The notes under the pieces: generated by a model
Databases searched by the model: none
Seen by the model: only the letters and a program-made list of their open reading frames with translations
What the model was told of the DNA's origin: nothing
Made by a program: the position numbers and the translations under genes
Part shown: positions 11,360-20,357 of the stretch, piece after piece
Layout: each line of letters starts with the position of its first letter
Position numbering within the stretch: position 1 is the stretch's first letter
Source of the DNA: Pectobacterium araliae
GTDB lineage: Bacteria > Pseudomonadota > Gammaproteobacteria > Enterobacterales > Enterobacteriaceae
Direction: 5' to 3'
DNA length: 64,000 bases
NCBI RefSeq assembly: GCF_037076465.1
Contig: NZ_AP028908.1
Coordinates: forward strand, 248,001-312,000

Positions 11360-13807
11360 ATGAACTCGCCGTTTATCTATACTTCACCAACGATCAGTGT
11401 GGAAGCGCTGAAACACTCTATTGCTTACAAGCTCATGTTTACCGTGGGGAAAGATCCCTCGATTGCGAATAAACATGACTGGCTGAATGCCACACTGTTG
11501 GCCGTGCGCGACCGGATGGTCGAACGCTGGCTGCGCTCGAACCGCGCCCAGCTTTCGCAGGATGTGCGGCAGGTGTATTACCTGTCGATGGAATTTTTAC
11601 TGGGGCGAACACTGTCGAACGCGCTGCTGGCGATGGGGTTGTATGAAGATCTGAAAGCGGCGCTGGATGGCATGGGGTTGGAACTGGACGATCTACTACA
11701 GGAAGAAAATGACCCCGGCTTAGGCAACGGCGGTCTGGGGCGTCTGGCGGCGTGCTTCCTGGATTCGCTGGCGACGATGGCGTTGCCGGGGCGCGGCTAC
11801 GGTATCCGCTACGAATACGGCATGTTCAAACAGAATATCGTTAACGGCAAGCAGGCGGAATCGCCGGACTACTGGCTGGAATACGGTAATGCGTGGGAAT
11901 TCCCGCGCCACAGCACACGTTATAAAGTGCGTTTCGGCGGCCGAATCCAGCAGGAAGGCAGCAAGCTACGCTGGCTGGAAACGGAAGAAGTTATCGCGTG
12001 TGCTTACGACCAAATCATTCCCGGTTTTGATACGGACGCTACCAATACACTGCGTCTATGGGGCGCGCAGGCCAGTAACGAAATCAATTTAGGTAAATTC
12101 AATCAGGGCGACTATTTTGCGGCGGTGGAAGATAAAAACCACTCGGAAAACGTGTCGCGCGTGCTGTATCCCGATGATTCCACCTATTCTGGCCGCGAGC
12201 TGCGTTTGCGTCAGGAATACTTTCTGGTTTCCGCAACGGTGCAGGACATCCTCAACCGCCATTGGATGATGCATAAGACCTATGCCAATCTGGCGGAAAA
12301 ATTCGCCATCCACCTGAACGACACGCATCCGGTGCTGGCGATCCCAGAGCTGATGCGTTTGCTGATCGATGAGCATAAATTCAAGTGGATAGAAGCGTGG
12401 ACCGTGGTGAGGAAGGTCTTCTCCTATACCAACCACACGCTGATGCAGGAAGCGCTGGAGACCTGGCCGGTTGATATGCTGGGTAAAATTCTGCCGCGCC
12501 ACCTGCAATTGATTTTCGAAATTAACGAACATTTTCTGGAGTACGTGCAGAAAGAAGTTCCCGATGACAACGAACTGCTGGCACGGGTTTCCATCATTGA
12601 TGAAAATAACGGGCGTAAAATACGGATGGCGTGGCTGGCGGTGATCGCCAGCCATAAAGTGAACGGCGTATCGGAACTGCATTCGGATCTGATGGTGCAG
12701 TCCTTGTTTGCTGACTTCGCCCGACTCTTCCCCAACCGTTTCTGCAATAAAACCAATGGCGTAACACCGCGCCGCTGGCTGGCGCTGGCCAACCCGCCGC
12801 TCTCTAAGCTGTTGGATGACACCATCGGGCAGACCTGGCGTACCGATCTGAGTCAGTTGAGCGAACTGAAACAACACATCGATTACCCAGCGTTTGTGCA
12901 GAAAATCCGTAAGGTGAAACTAAAGAACAAAGTACGGTTAGCGACCTATATGGCGGAAAGTCTGAACATTGTGGTTAACCCAGAATCGCTGTTTGATGTG
13001 CAGATTAAGCGTATTCATGAATACAAACGGCAATTGCTGAACGTGTTGCACGTCATCACGCTCTATAACCGGCTCAAGGACGACCCTGAGGTTGAACGTG
13101 TTCCGCGTGTTGTCATCTTTGCGGGCAAGGCGGCATCGGCCTATTACATGGCGAAGCACATCATTAACTTGATCAACGACGTCGGGAAAGTGATCAACAA
13201 CGATCAGGCTCTACACGATAAGCTGAAGGTGGTTTTCATCCCGAACTATAGCGTGAGCCTGGCGCAGCTGATCATTCCGGCGGCGGATCTCTCCGAACAG
13301 ATCTCGCTGGCGGGAACGGAAGCATCCGGCACCAGTAATATGAAGTTTGCACTGAATGGCGCGCTGACGATCGGCACGCTGGATGGGGCGAATGTCGAAA
13401 TGCTGGAACATATTGGTGAAGAGAATATGTTTATCTTCGGTAATACGACTGAGCAGGTCGAAGCGCTACGCCAGAACGGCTATAACCCACGGCAATATTA
13501 CGATCAGGATGAAGAGTTGCGCCGTGTGTTGACGCAAATTACCACTGGCGTCTTTAGTCCTGACGATAGTCGACGCTACAGCGATCTGTTTGATTCACTG
13601 GTGAATTTTGGCGATTACTACCAGCTATTGGCAGACTATCGCAGCTATGTGGATACGCAAGATCGGGTGGATGAGCTGTATGCGAAAAAGGACGAATGGG
13701 CGCGCTGTGCCGTCCAGAATATTGCCAACATGGGTTATTTCTCGTCTGACCGCACCATCGGCGAATATGCAGAAGATATCTGGAACATCAAACCGATACG
13801 GCTGTGA
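11360..13807 (+). CDS. glgP: glycogen phosphorylase
   Basis: GlgP (GT35) releases glucose-1-phosphate from glycogen chain ends using phosphate and a pyridoxal-phosphate cofactor. The 815-residue protein equals E. coli GlgP in length and is collinear throughout: the active-site loop [19 protein letters not shown] near residue 115, and the PLP-lysine region [19 protein letters not shown] near residue 655. Start ATG 11360 gives [10 protein letters not shown], matching the E. coli start; in-frame TTG 11345 and ATG 11351 are further upstream. It is the last glg gene. A second, MalP-type phosphorylase is encoded at 28639-31143. Confidence 0.97.
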   Translation: MNSPFIYTSPTISVEALKHSIAYKLMFTVGKDPSIANKHDWLNATLLAVRDRMVERWLRSNRAQLSQDVRQVYYLSMEFLLGRTLSNALLAMGLYEDLKAALDGMGLELDDLLQEENDPGLGNGGLGRLAACFLDSLATMALPGRGYGIRYEYGMFKQNIVNGKQAESPDYWLEYGNAWEFPRHSTRYKVRFGGRIQQEGSKLRWLETEEVIACAYDQIIPGFDTDATNTLRLWGAQASNEINLGKFNQGDYFAAVEDKNHSENVSRVLYPDDSTYSGRELRLRQEYFLVSATVQDILNRHWMMHKTYANLAEKFAIHLNDTHPVLAIPELMRLLIDEHKFKWIEAWTVVRKVFSYTNHTLMQEALETWPVDMLGKILPRHLQLIFEINEHFLEYVQKEVPDDNELLARVSIIDENNGRKIRMAWLAVIASHKVNGVSELHSDLMVQSLFADFARLFPNRFCNKTNGVTPRRWLALANPPLSKLLDDTIGQTWRTDLSQLSELKQHIDYPAFVQKIRKVKLKNKVRLATYMAESLNIVVNPESLFDVQIKRIHEYKRQLLNVLHVITLYNRLKDDPEVERVPRVVIFAGKAASAYYMAKHIINLINDVGKVINNDQALHDKLKVVFIPNYSVSLAQLIIPAADLSEQISLAGTEASGTSNMKFALNGALTIGTLDGANVEMLEHIGEENMFIFGNTTEQVEALRQNGYNPRQYYDQDEELRRVLTQITTGVFSPDDSRRYSDLFDSLVNFGDYYQLLADYRSYVDTQDRVDELYAKKDEWARCAVQNIANMGYFSSDRTIGEYAEDIWNIKPIRL

Positions 13808-13852
13808 TGAGAGAAGGGCTTCTCCATTGAGAGCGAATTTTTAAAAAGACAA

Positions 13853-13873
13853 CAGGCGTTCAATGAACGCCTG
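13853..13873. terminator. convergent terminator between glgP and the VgrG/PAAR operon
   Basis: Perfect 9-bp stem CAGGCGTTC / GAACGCCTG with an AAT loop. Read on the minus strand the stem is followed by TTGTCTTTTT, so it best serves the PAAR-ending operon; it may also stop glg transcription. Confidence 0.7.
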
Positions 13874-13895
13874 ATTACTAAGGCTGAGGGATACA

Positions 13896-14162
13896 TCAGC
13901 CTATACTTACACTTCCTCCGCCAACTAATACGCCACCACAACTTACGCCATCCCCAGAACGTACCGCGGGTTTGCCATCAACGAATACCGTTGATGAACC
14001 GCCGATGATGCTCCTACTATGACCGTGAGGAGCCAGAGGATCGCCCTGACGAGCCAACGGCAAACCGTCAACCTTAACCGTTGATGAACCCGCGGCGACA
14101 GGTGTCGGTGGATGGCTCCCATGCCCAGTGTCGTTATCGCCTAATTTAACTGCATTGCCCAT
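13896..14162 (-). CDS. PAAR-domain type VI secretion spike-tip protein
   Basis: An 88-residue protein made almost entirely of a PAAR domain. This family caps the VgrG trimer with a sharp cone and helps load effectors of the type VI secretion system. Visible hallmarks are GHGSHPPTP near the start, repeated short Gly/Val-rich beta segments (STVKVDGLPLARQGD, STVFVDGKPAVRSGD) and the metal-ligand His and Cys residues (His16, His46 region, Cys75). AAAAGGAACGC precedes the ATG. It is the last gene of the minus-strand VgrG module, 88 bases after the candidate effector. The product is a bare tip with no toxin extension, so the toxin is presumably the separate protein upstream. Confidence 0.92.
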   Translation of the reverse strand: MGNAVKLGDNDTGHGSHPPTPVAAGSSTVKVDGLPLARQGDPLAPHGHSRSIIGGSSTVFVDGKPAVRSGDGVSCGGVLVGGGSVSIG

Positions 14163-14250
14163 ATTGCGTTCCTTTTCGTAGGGTACTTTCTATTGCAAAT
14201 ACGATTTTCTCATTCACCGCGGTGCTGTTTTTTTAGCTTCTCTGTGGCAT

Positions 14251-15120
14251 TCAAACAGGGTTGATTACAGCGTCATGTTGCCTGCTTGCTATTCCTATAT
14301 TTTCACTGTTTTTAACGTCATCATTTTTAGAAAATAACCGGTGCCATATTTTTCTATCGGGGATCTTGTTATATTTCTCTACGTTTAACTCGCTATCAGG
14401 AAATGGCGCGGGGATGGATTTTATATGCGGAATGTTATGAATGACTTTAAGTTCGCCGTCAAATTTATCTGCTTCTTTCTTTTCCTGTATACTTTCTGGG
14501 ATTAACTCTGCGTGGCGTAATGCTTGCCATGTGAAATCGATACAGCTATTTGCTGCTCCGTTATAATAGAGACTAAAATAGTTATTAGATTTTTTAAATG
14601 CGGTTTCTCCAAATTCTTTTAATTTTTCGTATTGGTATTTTTTGACTTCTATTTCTCTACTGTAATAGGGGTTTTCGTAGTGAATATTATCATGTTTAGT
14701 AACAATTCCCTTTCCTATCACACCTGACTTTATGGGGGCAAATCCATAAGAATCAGGTTCTTGATTTTTATCAGAGATAATTGATATTTTAAACCACATA
14801 TGACCAGCCATTGACACTATTCTTTCCTTAGTGGTTTTATCAAGATCTGGATTTCCATAATCATCATTTAATGGTGTTCCTGGATAGGCTGTATAAATCG
14901 TAACAGTATATCTAGGTTCTAAAGAATCAATGAGTTCATCTACAAACTCTTTCCTGGCATGCGGTGGCGGGCATGTGGCACAAGCCTGGCCCGCATTATA
15001 GTTCACGTTTTTATCAGGGGATGCAAACTGTTCAATTTCTTGTTTTTTTTGTTCTACAGTGAGCCCCTCTTTTTTTGAAATATATTCAAGTAGCTCTTCA
15101 GTTTTATTTTCTGGCTTCAT
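14251..15120 (-). CDS. candidate T6SS effector, permuted papain-like (NlpC/P60-like) hydrolase
   Basis: A 289-residue soluble protein of a poorly named family found beside VgrG and PAAR genes. A His occurs in AGHMWFKIS (about residue 106) and a Cys in AANSCIDFTWQAL (about residue 192). This His-before-Cys order is typical of circularly permuted NlpC/P60-type cysteine hydrolases, so a peptidoglycan or lipid amide/ester target is plausible. The C-terminal KSIPAPFPDSELN recurs, as I recall, in related VgrG-linked proteins. Family and activity are inference. AAGGA precedes the ATG. The gene is AT-rich next to GC-rich vgrG, and sits between two candidate immunity genes and PAAR, as expected for the cargo toxin. 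Confidence 0.55.
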   Translation of the reverse strand: MKPENKTEELLEYISKKEGLTVEQKKQEIEQFASPDKNVNYNAGQACATCPPPHARKEFVDELIDSLEPRYTVTIYTAYPGTPLNDDYGNPDLDKTTKERIVSMAGHMWFKISIISDKNQEPDSYGFAPIKSGVIGKGIVTKHDNIHYENPYYSREIEVKKYQYEKLKEFGETAFKKSNNYFSLYYNGAANSCIDFTWQALRHAELIPESIQEKKEADKFDGELKVIHNIPHIKSIPAPFPDSELNVEKYNKIPDRKIWHRLFSKNDDVKNSENIGIASRQHDAVINPV

Positions 15121-15132
15121 ATAAAATCCTTT

Positions 15133-15717
15133 TTATTTTAAAAATCGCTGCTCTATATATATAGAATAAGTTAAATCATTTTTCTTCAATTCATTGTCGT
15201 CATTTAACATGTTAATGTGAATTCGGTATTGTCCATACTGTTTTATTTGATCCGTGATATAAAAAAACAAACTCTCATTTTCTATGGTATAAAAATCGAA
15301 ATTTATCATTGTTTTTCTTTCAATTAACTCTTCAGTAAGATCATTTCTTATTTTATATAATTCGAAGTTAATTATCGGATTTTTATTTTCTTTTAATGTG
15401 TCAATAATACTATCGATTCCATTTTTTAAATCTTCATTTTTTACTTTTAATAATATATGTGGTGATGGTGATGATGCAGGAAATAAATATAAGATCTTTG
15501 GTTTTTGTTGAGGGGTATCCCAAAATATGAAATCGAAAGTCTCACCTTTTTTAAATAAATTTATATCTTTTTCTATCGAGTAAGTCTTATCTCCAATATA
15601 ATTTGGTTTGGGGTTAAGGAAAAAATAAGGGTCATAAGAAGATGGCTTCATCCACTGATATAGCCACGTTCCTCCTATGCCGAGTAGAATTCCGATAAGT
15701 AGTAATATTTTTTTCAT
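15133..15717 (-). CDS. membrane-anchored candidate immunity protein, tandem copy A
   Basis: A 194-residue protein with an N-terminal membrane anchor or uncleaved signal (KKILLLIGILLGIGGTWLYQW) followed by a soluble, probably periplasmic domain with FDFIFWDTP and KPKILYLFP. It is paralogous to the next gene upstream (15739-16326): the first 27 residues are identical, the rest diverged but alignable. It ends 12 bases before the candidate effector. A periplasmic, inner-membrane-tethered protein beside a cell-wall-type toxin is the usual form of T6SS immunity. No named family was recognised with confidence and the immunity role is inferred from context. Confidence 0.55.
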   Translation of the reverse strand: MKKILLLIGILLGIGGTWLYQWMKPSSYDPYFFLNPKPNYIGDKTYSIEKDINLFKKGETFDFIFWDTPQQKPKILYLFPASSPSPHILLKVKNEDLKNGIDSIIDTLKENKNPIINFELYKIRNDLTEELIERKTMINFDFYTIENESLFFYITDQIKQYGQYRIHINMLNDDNELKKNDLTYSIYIEQRFLK

Positions 15718-15738
15718 TTTTATATCACACCTTTTTAT

Positions 15739-16326
15739 CTATTTAACAAAATATGTTTTTATCGTTATAAAATAATGTAACCCGCTTATTTTTAATTCTG
15801 GCCAGTCTCCAAGTACTTTCACTTTCAATCTATATTGATCATATGTAAAATCATCGCCGCTTAGGTCAACAAGGTCAAATCCACTAGCAGACGCAGAATT
15901 GTTTTTTTTATGTATTTTATCAAAAACTAAGCTTTCTGATAGATCGCTATTTACTCTATATATTTTCACTTCAAAAATAGAGGTGTCACCAATGTCTCCA
16001 ATTGGTCCTTCTTCTAAAAAAAGATAATGTTTGAAAAAGTTAATATTTTTATCTTTGTCTTTATCTATGCGTAATACTATATGGGATGATGGTGGTGAAA
16101 TAGGGAATAAATAAAATAACTTTGGCTTGGGTAATGGTGCTTTCCAGAAAATAAAATCTATAGAATCCCCCTTTTTATATAATTCAATAGGGATGTCTAT
16201 GGGGTGGCCCTCTGATATTTTAGGCGATAAGAAAAAATAAGGATCAGAAGATGGCTTCATCCACTGGTATAGCCACGTTCCGCCTATACCGAGTAGAATT
16301 CCGATAAGCAGTAATATTTTTTTCAT
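15739..16326 (-). CDS. membrane-anchored candidate immunity protein, tandem copy B
   Basis: A 195-residue paralog of the adjacent 15133-15717 product: same N-terminal anchor (MKKILLLIGILLGIGG), same core motifs (DFIFWKAPLPKPK, YLFPISPP) and a divergent C-terminal half. At the DNA level the first 76 bases differ at only about four positions between the copies, while the rest is far less alike. This suggests a tandem duplication with later divergence or exchange of the distal part. GGAG lies ten bases before the ATG; 21 bases separate it from copy A. A role in immunity to the neighbouring effector, or to a related toxin from other strains, is inference. Confidence 0.55.
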   Translation of the reverse strand: MKKILLLIGILLGIGGTWLYQWMKPSSDPYFFLSPKISEGHPIDIPIELYKKGDSIDFIFWKAPLPKPKLFYLFPISPPSSHIVLRIDKDKDKNINFFKHYLFLEEGPIGDIGDTSIFEVKIYRVNSDLSESLVFDKIHKKNNSASASGFDLVDLSGDDFTYDQYRLKVKVLGDWPELKISGLHYFITIKTYFVK

Positions 16327-16449
16327 TTTTTAACGACTCCATGTCTACAAATTACAGATAAAAACGATAATTAGTTGAGTTCGATGTAATAGAGTTATTT
16401 TAAGGTTTTCTAATGATCAGTATTAATGTTTATTTTCCTCACCGCAAGT

Positions 16450-16821
16450 TCACTCATGATGAGCTTGTTTTTTATGCAGATACCGTAAGGTCAATGAACC
16501 AAAGAGTGGAATGCTTAACATAATAAGAAAAAATAAAAACGAATATATATAATCAAAATCTGTGACTTTAATAGAAAATATGAAAATAATGATTGTGACC
16601 ATAGCGATATAATACTTTTTCATTATTAAACGCAAGAAGATAGAAACAACACTACAAGTTATTGTGTAGCTTGCGAAAATAATCCATGCTGCAAAATCCC
16701 AGCTATTAAAAAAATACGTATCCACATCCCTCTCACCGCAAAAAAAAGCATATGCAAATGCTAACGATAACCAAAAAAGTGTGGGTATTAAAAATATCCC
16801 AATAGTAGATGATTTTTTCAT
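16450..16821 (-). CDS. small integral membrane protein of the VgrG module
   Basis: A 123-residue, very hydrophobic protein with about four predicted membrane segments (for example FLIPTLFWLSLAFAYAFF near the N terminus, AAWIIFASYTITCSVVSIFL, and two more) and a basic, His-containing tail ending KKQAHHE. GGGAT lies just before the ATG. No family was recognised. It lies between the DUF4123 adaptor and the paralogous anchored proteins on the same strand, so it is probably co-transcribed, and could be a further immunity protein for a lost or membrane-targeting toxin. It is strongly AT-rich, like the neighbouring cargo genes. Confidence 0.5.
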   Translation of the reverse strand: MKKSSTIGIFLIPTLFWLSLAFAYAFFCGERDVDTYFFNSWDFAAWIIFASYTITCSVVSIFLRLIMKKYYIAMVTIIIFIFSIKVTDFDYIYSFLFFLIMLSIPLFGSLTLRYLHKKQAHHE

Positions 16822-16935
16822 TACATATCCCTATATGATAGAATGAGAGAAAAAAGTCCTTTCACCAAAATTACCACATTTCATATACCCACTCAACCAT
16901 GGATAAATACGATGCTTCAGTCAAGCCGATCCCTC

Positions 16936-17832
16936 TCAGGAAGAATATTCGCCCAGAACACGTTTACATAAATCACTAACGCGATAGTAACCAGGCAAAT
17001 CTTCACCGCTCAAAGTATCTGCCCAAAACGTAGGGGCTTGTTCTAATGAATAATAATCCTTTTCTATTAACAAATGAAGTAACTCACAAATTGAGCGGTC
17101 ATCATCAATGTTATGCTCTTTACAAAAATAATAACACTCACTGACAATAGATTTTACTGAGAAAGTTGTAGAGTTTTCCTGAGCGTCTTTGTAAAAATAA
17201 AAATCCTGTTCAGGATCACGCTGGTTACTGTCGTGAGAAACGTGATGTATTTTTTCTTTATATTTAACAAGTGTTTTAGAAAATATTTCATTAATATATC
17301 TAACTTCAGAATAGTCATTGAGAATATCAAGCTGTGACTGACTAAATTTTAAAAATTTCATTCTGCTCTTAGCCGTGAGAGGAAACTGAGCACGAACGGA
17401 ATGAAAAACCTCTTCTCGTATCACTCCATCATAAATGGTCGCAATTTTTTCAATTGGTCCCATGAAGCAGAATAACTCCCACTCCGTCATCACATCGCAA
17501 AAAGACCAAATATTTCTCGGATCATAAAAACGGAAAAATACGGGTTTTTCTTCATTAGGGATCTGTACATGTAGATATTTGCGTAAATGTTGCCGCAATG
17601 CTTTCATTTCAGATGTTGTTTCCAACAGGATACCCCAAGGCGTTCTCCGTCGATTCAGCCAGTGGAAGACCGTGTCATCGACTTGCACCAGATGCGGAGC
17701 CAATCGTCCAATCTCTTCCGGTACGGGCTCTGCGTATAAACTGGCATGTGGGGGATCGAATTGTTCCAGCATCGAAAATAATTCGGGTTCTACCGCAGCA
17801 TCTACTATTGCCCAGCGTGTTATCTCACTCAC
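16936..17832 (-). CDS. DUF4123 T6SS adaptor/chaperone
   Basis: A DUF4123 (Tap/TEC-type) protein of about 298 residues; this family binds a cognate effector and loads it on VgrG. The N-terminal domain carries [20 protein letters not shown] and the conserved [11 protein letters not shown] and MGPIEKI segments. The C-terminal half (from about residue 150) is AT-rich and divergent, as usual for the effector-specific part. The frame is open to 17865, but a GTG at 17830-17832 has AAAGGAG seven bases upstream and overlaps the end of vgrG (stop 17825-17827), giving translational coupling, so that start was chosen. Its partner is likely the effector at 14251-15120. Confidence 0.85.
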   Translation of the reverse strand: MSEITRWAIVDAAVEPELFSMLEQFDPPHASLYAEPVPEEIGRLAPHLVQVDDTVFHWLNRRRTPWGILLETTSEMKALRQHLRKYLHVQIPNEEKPVFFRFYDPRNIWSFCDVMTEWELFCFMGPIEKIATIYDGVIREEVFHSVRAQFPLTAKSRMKFLKFSQSQLDILNDYSEVRYINEIFSKTLVKYKEKIHHVSHDSNQRDPEQDFYFYKDAQENSTTFSVKSIVSECYYFCKEHNIDDDRSICELLHLLIEKDYYSLEQAPTFWADTLSGEDLPGYYRVSDLCKRVLGEYSS

Positions 17833-19792
17833 TTTTTTTCTCCTTTGCCGGACAGTGCGCCACAAACATCGTCCCGGCGGCGGCGGCCGCTTTCAATATC
17901 GCCGGATCGGCAGGGAGCGATACATCGCCCGGGCTGCCGCCTGAATTCAGGTTAATAGCCGGTCCTTTGATGTCCACCCCTCCGGCGTGGATAACCACAA
18001 AGCTGCCTCCGACCCTGAGCGTTAATTTGCTGCCGCTTTGCAGTGTCAGATCGCCGTTGCTGTCTACGCTGAATACGCCGCTGATTTTTTGCGTCAAATC
18101 CCCTTTAACCTGTATGCCCCGATCGCCTTCGGTCAGTGATAAATGATTGCCTGTGGTTTTATGATCCTGATTGCCTTCCACCGTGACTTTACGATCGTTG
18201 GCGACCACCAGTTCTTCATCATGTCCGATGCTGGTCGTGCGGTTATAGTCCACGCGCTCATCTTTGGAATTGAGCACCCGCACTGCCATATTTTTCTGGG
18301 CGTGGAGGAAGATCTCTTCGTTATCGGTCGCATCCTCAAAGCTAAGTTCGTTAAACCCTTTTCCTTTGTGAGTTTTAGAGCGCAGCGTGGTACGCGTTTT
18401 GTTTGCGGGAAGGGGATAAGGCGTTGGGTTGGTAACATGGAAAGTACGTCCGGTCACAATCGGCTGATCCGGGTCACCTTCAAGGAAGCTGACGATCACT
18501 TCATGGCCGATGCGCGGGATCGCGATCATCCCGTACTGCCCACCGGCCCAGCCCTGACTCACCCGCACCCAGCACGAACTCTGGTCGTTGCTCGCGCCGT
18601 ATCGGTCCCACGGGAATTGCAGTTTTACCCGACCGTACTGGTCACAGTAAATCTCTTCCCCTGCCGGACCCACCACCGTCGCAATTTGCGGGCCATCCAC
18701 CATCGGTTTGTACGGCATCACGGCACGCCACGTTGTCGTGCCTTTCACCACTGCAAAGCTGTTGCTCATCGTCGTCGGTTCGCCGCCGCTTTCTTCTTCC
18801 AGCGCCTGCGGCTGCTGCCCGACGTGCGTCACGCTCACCGTCTGCCATACTGCGTTCAGCGCCGCATTCGGATGATCCGTCAGCGTGAAGGTGTTGCCCG
18901 GCATCAGCCCCGCACAATTGGATTCCCCTTCGCTCGTCACCGCCCCTGAACGCAGTGCATCCAGCCGGTATCCGCTGAACGCCTTGCCGCTCGGATCGTG
19001 CTTATAACGCCCCGGATAGTCGTAATGCTGATAACTTTCGCGCTGGTGCGCCAGCTCGCTGCTCATTTTCTTGTGCGACAGCCCGTAAGCCGGTGTCCTG
19101 AAACTGTAGTCTTTCAGCTCGACTTCGGCCGTACTCACCCGCTCTGCGTAGTGGAAACGCCGGACATATTCGCCCTCGCTCAGCCCCTGAGTCGCCAGAT
19201 TGAAGAACAGCTCCGGGCCTTTACTGAGCGCCCCCGCATCATCGGCAAAGACCACGCGGTGTTTCCCCTCTTCGTATTCGTGGAAGAAATACAGCCCTTC
19301 TTCCGCCGCCAGACGGGTGATAAACGCTAAATCGCTTTCCCGATACTGCACGCAGTATTCCCGTGGCGCGTGTTCATGGCGCAGCGCAAAGGCGTAGTCG
19401 GTAATCCCCGCTTCTCCCAGCAGCGCACCGATAATCGCCTCCGGCTTTTGTGCCTGAAAGATGCGGGCATTGGTACGCAACCCCAGCCGCCACAGTGCCG
19501 GGCGGACGTCCATCTGATAGCGCGTGCGCCGGAATCCGGTATCACCCTGCGTGAAGCCGCTGACAATCCCGCTGACCCGGCGCTTCAGTTCGCCTTCATA
19601 CCAAATCATCAGCTCGCACGGCTGATCCAGCACCGCGCCGAAATCGATATCCGGCAACGCGCTCGCCAGACTCAGCGACAGGCTGAAAGGCCGGTTCAGC
19701 CCCTCATCCAGCCTGAAATCCACTACCGCAAAGGTGCCTGCTTCTAAGGCACCGACCTTTACGGTGAACTGTAATCCTGTACTGTTTGCCAC
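17825..19792 (-). CDS. vgrG: type VI secretion system spike protein VgrG
   Basis: A 655-residue VgrG, the trimeric spike that tops the Hcp tube and carries effectors out of the cell. It has the gp27-like part ([18 protein letters not shown] to about residue 330), the OB-fold gp5-like part ([46 protein letters not shown]) and a beta-helix needle ending in a short Ala-rich tail with no fused toxin domain. The frame continues to 19924, but a GTG at 19790-19792 is preceded by AAGGAGAGGA and gives the usual VgrG N terminus [10 protein letters not shown]. It is GC-rich compared with the cargo genes, and no T6SS sheath or membrane genes are in the window. Confidence 0.95.
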   Translation of the reverse strand: MANSTGLQFTVKVGALEAGTFAVVDFRLDEGLNRPFSLSLSLASALPDIDFGAVLDQPCELMIWYEGELKRRVSGIVSGFTQGDTGFRRTRYQMDVRPALWRLGLRTNARIFQAQKPEAIIGALLGEAGITDYAFALRHEHAPREYCVQYRESDLAFITRLAAEEGLYFFHEYEEGKHRVVFADDAGALSKGPELFFNLATQGLSEGEYVRRFHYAERVSTAEVELKDYSFRTPAYGLSHKKMSSELAHQRESYQHYDYPGRYKHDPSGKAFSGYRLDALRSGAVTSEGESNCAGLMPGNTFTLTDHPNAALNAVWQTVSVTHVGQQPQALEEESGGEPTTMSNSFAVVKGTTTWRAVMPYKPMVDGPQIATVVGPAGEEIYCDQYGRVKLQFPWDRYGASNDQSSCWVRVSQGWAGGQYGMIAIPRIGHEVIVSFLEGDPDQPIVTGRTFHVTNPTPYPLPANKTRTTLRSKTHKGKGFNELSFEDATDNEEIFLHAQKNMAVRVLNSKDERVDYNRTTSIGHDEELVVANDRKVTVEGNQDHKTTGNHLSLTEGDRGIQVKGDLTQKISGVFSVDSNGDLTLQSGSKLTLRVGGSFVVIHAGGVDIKGPAINLNSGGSPGDVSLPADPAILKAAAAAGTMFVAHCPAKEKKSE

Positions 19793-20313
19793 CGGTCCTC
19801 TCCTTCTTCCTTCTTCCTTCGCCGTTGCCATGGCTACCGCACACCCCGGATTCTCCCAGAGCGGCACATCACAATCCTGATTAAAATGAAAACCCGAGCT
19901 GTGGTCTGAGTCTGCGCGCACCACAGTTCATGTTGATAAAAACATCACGTCAGAGAAAAACGCAGAAAATTTAGGGTGAATTGAGATACGGTGTATTCAC
20001 GTCGTGGGAGACAACAAAATTGTAGGGTTGAAGCGGTGTGAATAATGAAAACGTTCCATGTGGCATCCTTAGCGTTATTCCTTTTAAAAAAGTACGCGTA
20101 AAGGATAACAAGATATTCGCAGAGCGAATAGCACAAAAAAGAACCGAAAATAAGCAAGGTCATTGATTAATAATGAAATAATTAATTTATTATTAATTAG
20201 ATAGAGAACTAAATGGTGATGTAATTATTTGATGGCTGGGTACGATAAGAATATGTTGCTGATGCTTGATGCCTACTATTCATTATAGCCGGAAGACTTT
20301 TATCATGGGAAAG
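19793..20313. other. vgrG upstream region
   Basis: About 520 bp with no convincing gene. The first 130 bp continue the vgrG frame without homology to VgrG. The rest is AT-rich (for example ATTAATTTATTATTAATTAG near 20180-20200) and is the likely promoter region of the VgrG module. A 72-codon minus-strand frame (19945-20163) has neither a ribosome site nor a recognisable product and was not called. Confidence 0.4.
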
Positions 20314-20342
20314 CTTCTCGACCAGGAAGCCTGATCGAGAAG
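20314..20342 (-). terminator. hairpin terminator downstream of glpD
   Basis: Stem CTTCTCGA / TCGAGAAG plus, after one mismatch, CAGG / CCTG, with an AAG loop. It starts 15 bases after the glpD stop. The following T tract is weak, so a rho-independent function is probable but not certain. Confidence 0.55.
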
Positions 20343-20357
20343 TAGAGGCTGGAACAA

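Noticed and set aside
12089..12877. 262-codon minus-strand frame inside glgP
   Set aside because: A shadow of the highly conserved glgP coding frame, rich in His/Gln/Arg as expected for an antisense frame in GC-rich coding DNA.
19945..20163. 72-codon minus-strand frame with hydrophobic start (MTLLIFGSFLCYSL)
   Set aside because: AT-rich intergenic sequence without a ribosome site or recognisable family; probably chance.
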